DNA of 8,087 nucleotides, taken from F1-60-MAGs027 sp044344715. Lineage in GTDB: Bacteria; Actinomycetota; Acidimicrobiia; Acidimicrobiales; Ilumatobacteraceae. Both the position numbers and the translations under genes were made by a program. Where the stretch lies: contig JBIJCI010000060.1 of assembly GCA_044344715.1 (NCBI GenBank), positions 1-8,087 on the forward strand, in the 5' to 3' direction. Shown piece by piece: positions 5,575-8,087 of the stretch. Numbering within the stretch: the first letter of the stretch is position 1; each line of letters begins with the position of its first letter. The notes under the pieces are model-generated. The model had not been told where the DNA came from, made no database searches, and saw nothing but the letters and a program-made list of their open reading frames with translations.

Positions 5575-6759
5575 CTACTCGTCGTCCGGGTCGTTCTCGG
5601 CCCGGTCGGCCTCAGCCAGGGCCGCATCGAGCTCCTTCAACGCCGAATTGTCTGCGGAGATTCCGCGGTGTTGTGCGAGTTCGTCGATTTCCCGGAGTGG
5701 TTTGTTCACCGTGGAGAAGACACGTCCCGTGGTGACGGCCTTCAGCTTCTTCTGCATCGCATCGAAGTGACGGGCAATCTCCTTCAGATTCTTGACGTAA
5801 TTGCCCCATGCCCTCCCGAAGCTGGTGAGCAGTCGCAGGACCTCGTTGGCGTTCTGTTCCATCGCAAAGCTGGCGGTGGCCTGCCGAACCACTCCGAGGA
5901 AGGCATACAGCGTGAGTGGTGAACACAGCACCACCCGCTTGGCGACGGCATCGTCAACCAGGCTGGGCTTGTGCTGCTGAATGAAGCTGAGGACGCCCTC
6001 GTTGGGGATGAACAGCAAGACGTAGTCGATGGCGTTCGCACCGGATTGCTGGACGTAGTCACGCTTCTCGAGTTCCTTCACCCGATCTTCTACGTTCTTG
6101 ATGAAGGCATCCTTCATGATTTTTCGTGAGTTGTCGTCCTGTGCTTCGAAGTACTTGAGGTAGTTCTCCATCGGAAACTTCGAATCGAGGTACAGGACGC
6201 GGTCCGGTGGCAGGAAGAAGGTGTAGTCGGGCTTGCCGCCTTCGCCGAGTCGCTCCTGCATCTCGTAGTTGATGCCTCGCTGGAACCCGGACTGCATGAG
6301 GATGTCCTCGAGCATCTTCTCGCCCCAGCTTCCGCGACCCTGGGCGCTCGAGAGCACCTTGTTCAGGGCCTGGGTCTGTTGCGCGAGGCCCGCCACGGCC
6401 GTATCGACGCTGCCGAACTTCTCCGTGTTGATCTCCCGCAGCTGACGAATCTCCTTCTCGAGCCGTTCGACCTTCTCGTCGATCTGCTTCTTGGTGTGGT
6501 CGATTGCGTCACCGACTTGGCGCGCCGCCACATTGATCGCGTCTGCACGGTCGTCCTTGGCCTGCTCGGCAAGGTCACGCAGGGTTTCCCCATGAATCTC
6601 GCGGATGACCTCGCGGATTTCTGCCGCCGTCAGGGCTGGTTGCACCGGCACCTGCGCCGTGGTCTGGTCGACCGGGCCGGCAGGTGAGCGACGTGCAACG
6701 ACGACGATGGCGACGACGGCGACGACCAGCAGGACGGAGAGGGTGATGACTGCTTCCAT
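5575..6759 (-). CDS. rmuC: DNA recombination protein RmuC
   Basis: 394-residue RmuC. In E. coli, loss of RmuC raises recombination at short inverted repeats; the biochemical activity is unproven but a PD-(D/E)xK nuclease-like fold is predicted. Residues 1-22 (MEAVITLSVLLVVAVVAIVV) are one membrane helix followed by ARR, so the body faces the cytoplasm. Residues ~45-135 are charged and heptad-like, a coiled coil. The RmuC domain runs ~140-360: RGSWGEKMLEDIL (142-154), PDYTFFLPPDRVLYLDSKFP (177-196, with Asp178, Asp192 and Lys194 as presumed active-site residues), YVLLFIPNEG, and SPLTLYAFLGVVRQA. The tail is acidic. The ATG at 6759 is chosen because AAGGAG lies 5 bases upstream and the membrane helix follows at once; the open frame to 6870 is out-of-family. 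It lies 32 bases after the DUF2779 gene. Confidence 0.96.
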   Translation of the reverse strand: MEAVITLSVLLVVAVVAIVVVARRSPAGPVDQTTAQVPVQPALTAAEIREVIREIHGETLRDLAEQAKDDRADAINVAARQVGDAIDHTKKQIDEKVERLEKEIRQLREINTEKFGSVDTAVAGLAQQTQALNKVLSSAQGRGSWGEKMLEDILMQSGFQRGINYEMQERLGEGGKPDYTFFLPPDRVLYLDSKFPMENYLKYFEAQDDNSRKIMKDAFIKNVEDRVKELEKRDYVQQSGANAIDYVLLFIPNEGVLSFIQQHKPSLVDDAVAKRVVLCSPLTLYAFLGVVRQATASFAMEQNANEVLRLLTSFGRAWGNYVKNLKEIARHFDAMQKKLKAVTTGRVFSTVNKPLREIDELAQHRGISADNSALKELDAALAEADRAENDPDDE

Positions 6760-6791
6760 GGGTTCTCCTTCGAGAGTAGGGCGTTCCGGGA

Positions 6792-8087
6792 CTACGCAAT
6801 CTTGCTGGTTGGGTGTGACGCCATCCAGTGCTTCCAGATGATGACCATGGCGGCAGTGTCCAGGCCGCAATATCGCAGCAGACTGTCGCGCATCCTGTCA
6901 CGAATCGTGGGATCGTGCCGAAGTTGCCCGTACAACATGTCCTGGTAGGCACGCATCGCGCCGACACCGTCGGTGACTGCCGAGTCGTCCGACTCGTCGG
7001 TAACTCCGAGGTCGATTTTGAGGGGTGGTGCGGCAAGCGTGGCGTAGGGGTCGAGGACGGCGCCGTTGGCCGAACGGGTGAAATACCTGGCAAACCACGG
7101 GTCGGACCATAGGTGGGGAGCGTCCGACCACACTGCGTCGAGCACCTTCTTGATGCTGTGGCTGCCGCGCATCATCGGGTGGGCGTAGTGGGCCTGGGAG
7201 ATCCTGAGCAGATCGACGACCCGCGCACCAACGGTCTTGTCCTCTTCATCGCCTACCGGTGCCGGCCCGATCAGTCCGGCAAGCCACGACGAGAGTTCCG
7301 CCGACATCGCCCCGCGCTCACGGAGCTGGCGGCGGACGTGCCGCAGGGTGGTGAGCTCGTAGCCACTCCATGTGAGGACCGTGCCGACGTTGCCGATTGC
7401 GGCATTCAGCTCCCGCAGAAACTCCTCGTTGGGGTAGACGTCGCGCAGATTCAACCACTCGCGATGAACGAGGCGCTCGGAGGTCGGCGACTCGAGGGTG
7501 TGGCAGCTGAATTGGAAGGCCACCACCTCGTAGGGCTTCATTCCGGGGTTGTACGGAACGGGTATGCGTGATGCCTCGAAGTCGATGAAATGCAGCGGGT
7601 ACTCGAGGGACGCGAGTGCGCCGGCCAGACCCTCTCCGACCACTTCCCTGCCCGACACTGCCGCCAGCTTCTGGTTGCGTCGCGTCGGCCCGTAGGAGGA
7701 GCCGCCAGCCAGCAGATCGTCCGGGAAGTCGACGAGCAACAGGTTGCGGTCGGTGATTCTTCGAGTGACTTCGGCCTTCATGTCGTTGCTGCCGTTACCG
7801 GCCCGGTACAGATCGATGAGGTTGGCACCCCGCGCAGGGGTCGATCCCCAGCATTCGGTGAATCCGTTCCGTACCGGATCGGCGTCGCGGTACTCACATG
7901 CCTTGCACGGCGACAGCCCGAGTGGCGGCACGATGTCGGCGCGCTTGCCGTCGAGGAAATCGAGCAGCTCCGCGGCCTTGGCCCGCACCTCGTCCATGAG
8001 CACGTCGACGCACTCCCGAACGTTGATGAATTCAAGGAAATGGTCGGCGCGCAGCGCGTCCTTGTCGCCGGTGTAAACGGCGCGAGG
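6792..8087 (-). CDS. DUF2779 protein, putative nuclease, N-terminus missing (runs off right edge)
   Basis: 431 residues in the window, open to the edge; family members usually carry an additional N-terminal Cas4-like PD-(D/E)xK region, which would lie beyond it. Counting from the edge, a Cys cluster C61-KA-C64 ... C79-W resembles the iron-sulfur or zinc cysteines that close such a domain. The DUF2779 part follows: HFIDFEASRIPVPYNPG (166-182), PYEVVAFQFSCHTL, VLTWSGYELTTLRHV (237-251), VVDLLRISQAHYAHP (290-304), GSHSIKKVLDAVW (308-320) and YCGLDTAAM (406-414). DFE (Asp169, Glu171), GYE (Glu244) and YxxxD (Tyr406, Asp410) are laid out like motifs I-III of DEDDy exonucleases, with Glu in place of the motif II Asp. 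That reading is inference. It heads a tight pair with rmuC. A GTG at 8003 is internal and not the start, since conserved-looking sequence continues upstream. Confidence 0.85.
   Translation of the reverse strand, partial: PRAVYTGDKDALRADHFLEFINVRECVDVLMDEVRAKAAELLDFLDGKRADIVPPLGLSPCKACEYRDADPVRNGFTECWGSTPARGANLIDLYRAGNGSNDMKAEVTRRITDRNLLLVDFPDDLLAGGSSYGPTRRNQKLAAVSGREVVGEGLAGALASLEYPLHFIDFEASRIPVPYNPGMKPYEVVAFQFSCHTLESPTSERLVHREWLNLRDVYPNEEFLRELNAAIGNVGTVLTWSGYELTTLRHVRRQLRERGAMSAELSSWLAGLIGPAPVGDEEDKTVGARVVDLLRISQAHYAHPMMRGSHSIKKVLDAVWSDAPHLWSDPWFARYFTRSANGAVLDPYATLAAPPLKIDLGVTDESDDSAVTDGVGAMRAYQDMLYGQLRHDPTIRDRMRDSLLRYCGLDTAAMVIIWKHWMASHPTSKIA

Noticed and set aside
6792..8087. CRISPR-Cas interpretation of the Cas4-like region
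   Set aside because: No repeat-spacer array or other cas gene is visible, and DUF2779 proteins are not Cas4; only the distant nuclease similarity is retained.

Overview
The window is G+C-rich, densely packed chromosomal DNA from a bacterium. Gene content and order point to Actinomycetota, probably a deep lineage such as Acidimicrobiia. The reasons are the infC-rpmI-rplT-trmH-pheS-pheT backbone, a DUF1844 gene beside infC, the actinobacterial style of the MsrA N-terminus, and possible leaderless starts. The class-level placement is inference. No rRNA, tRNA, insertion sequence, phage gene or CRISPR array was seen.

Layout: nearly everything reads leftward on the minus strand. From right to left there is first a 3'-complete DUF2779 putative nuclease that runs off the right edge (6792-8087). 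It is followed by rmuC (5575-6759), giving a two-gene cluster. A small plus-strand DUF1844 gene (5250-5564) converges on rmuC with only 10 bases between the stop codons, and it diverges from infC. A 268-base intergenic stretch (4982-5249) holds the control region for both directions. A long minus-strand run follows: infC, rpmI, rplT, a SpoU-family RNA methyltransferase, msrA, a lipoprotein rhodanese, pheS, and the first 285 codons of pheT, which leaves through the left edge. Gaps in this run are 0-72 bases and several junctions overlap.

How the genes fit together: IF3, L35 and L20 are the classic autoregulated translation block, and PheS/PheT form the phenylalanyl-tRNA synthetase. The methyltransferase between the two halves probably modifies rRNA or tRNA. 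MsrA repairs oxidised methionine and the rhodanese is a predicted exported lipoprotein. Both look like guests inserted into a translation operon.

The most interesting points are at gene starts. The conserved N-terminus of IF3 lies upstream of the first usual start codon. It can be reached only from an AUA codon or by a one-base frame change from a UUG codon behind a perfect AGGAGG; that UUG otherwise opens a 7-codon micro-ORF whose stop overlaps the AUA. The methyltransferase also has conserved sequence upstream of its first usual start, reaching back to a CUG that overlaps the rplT stop. The window is otherwise largely housekeeping. I did not find a convincing wholly new system; the DUF2779-RmuC pair is the nearest to an unexplored function.
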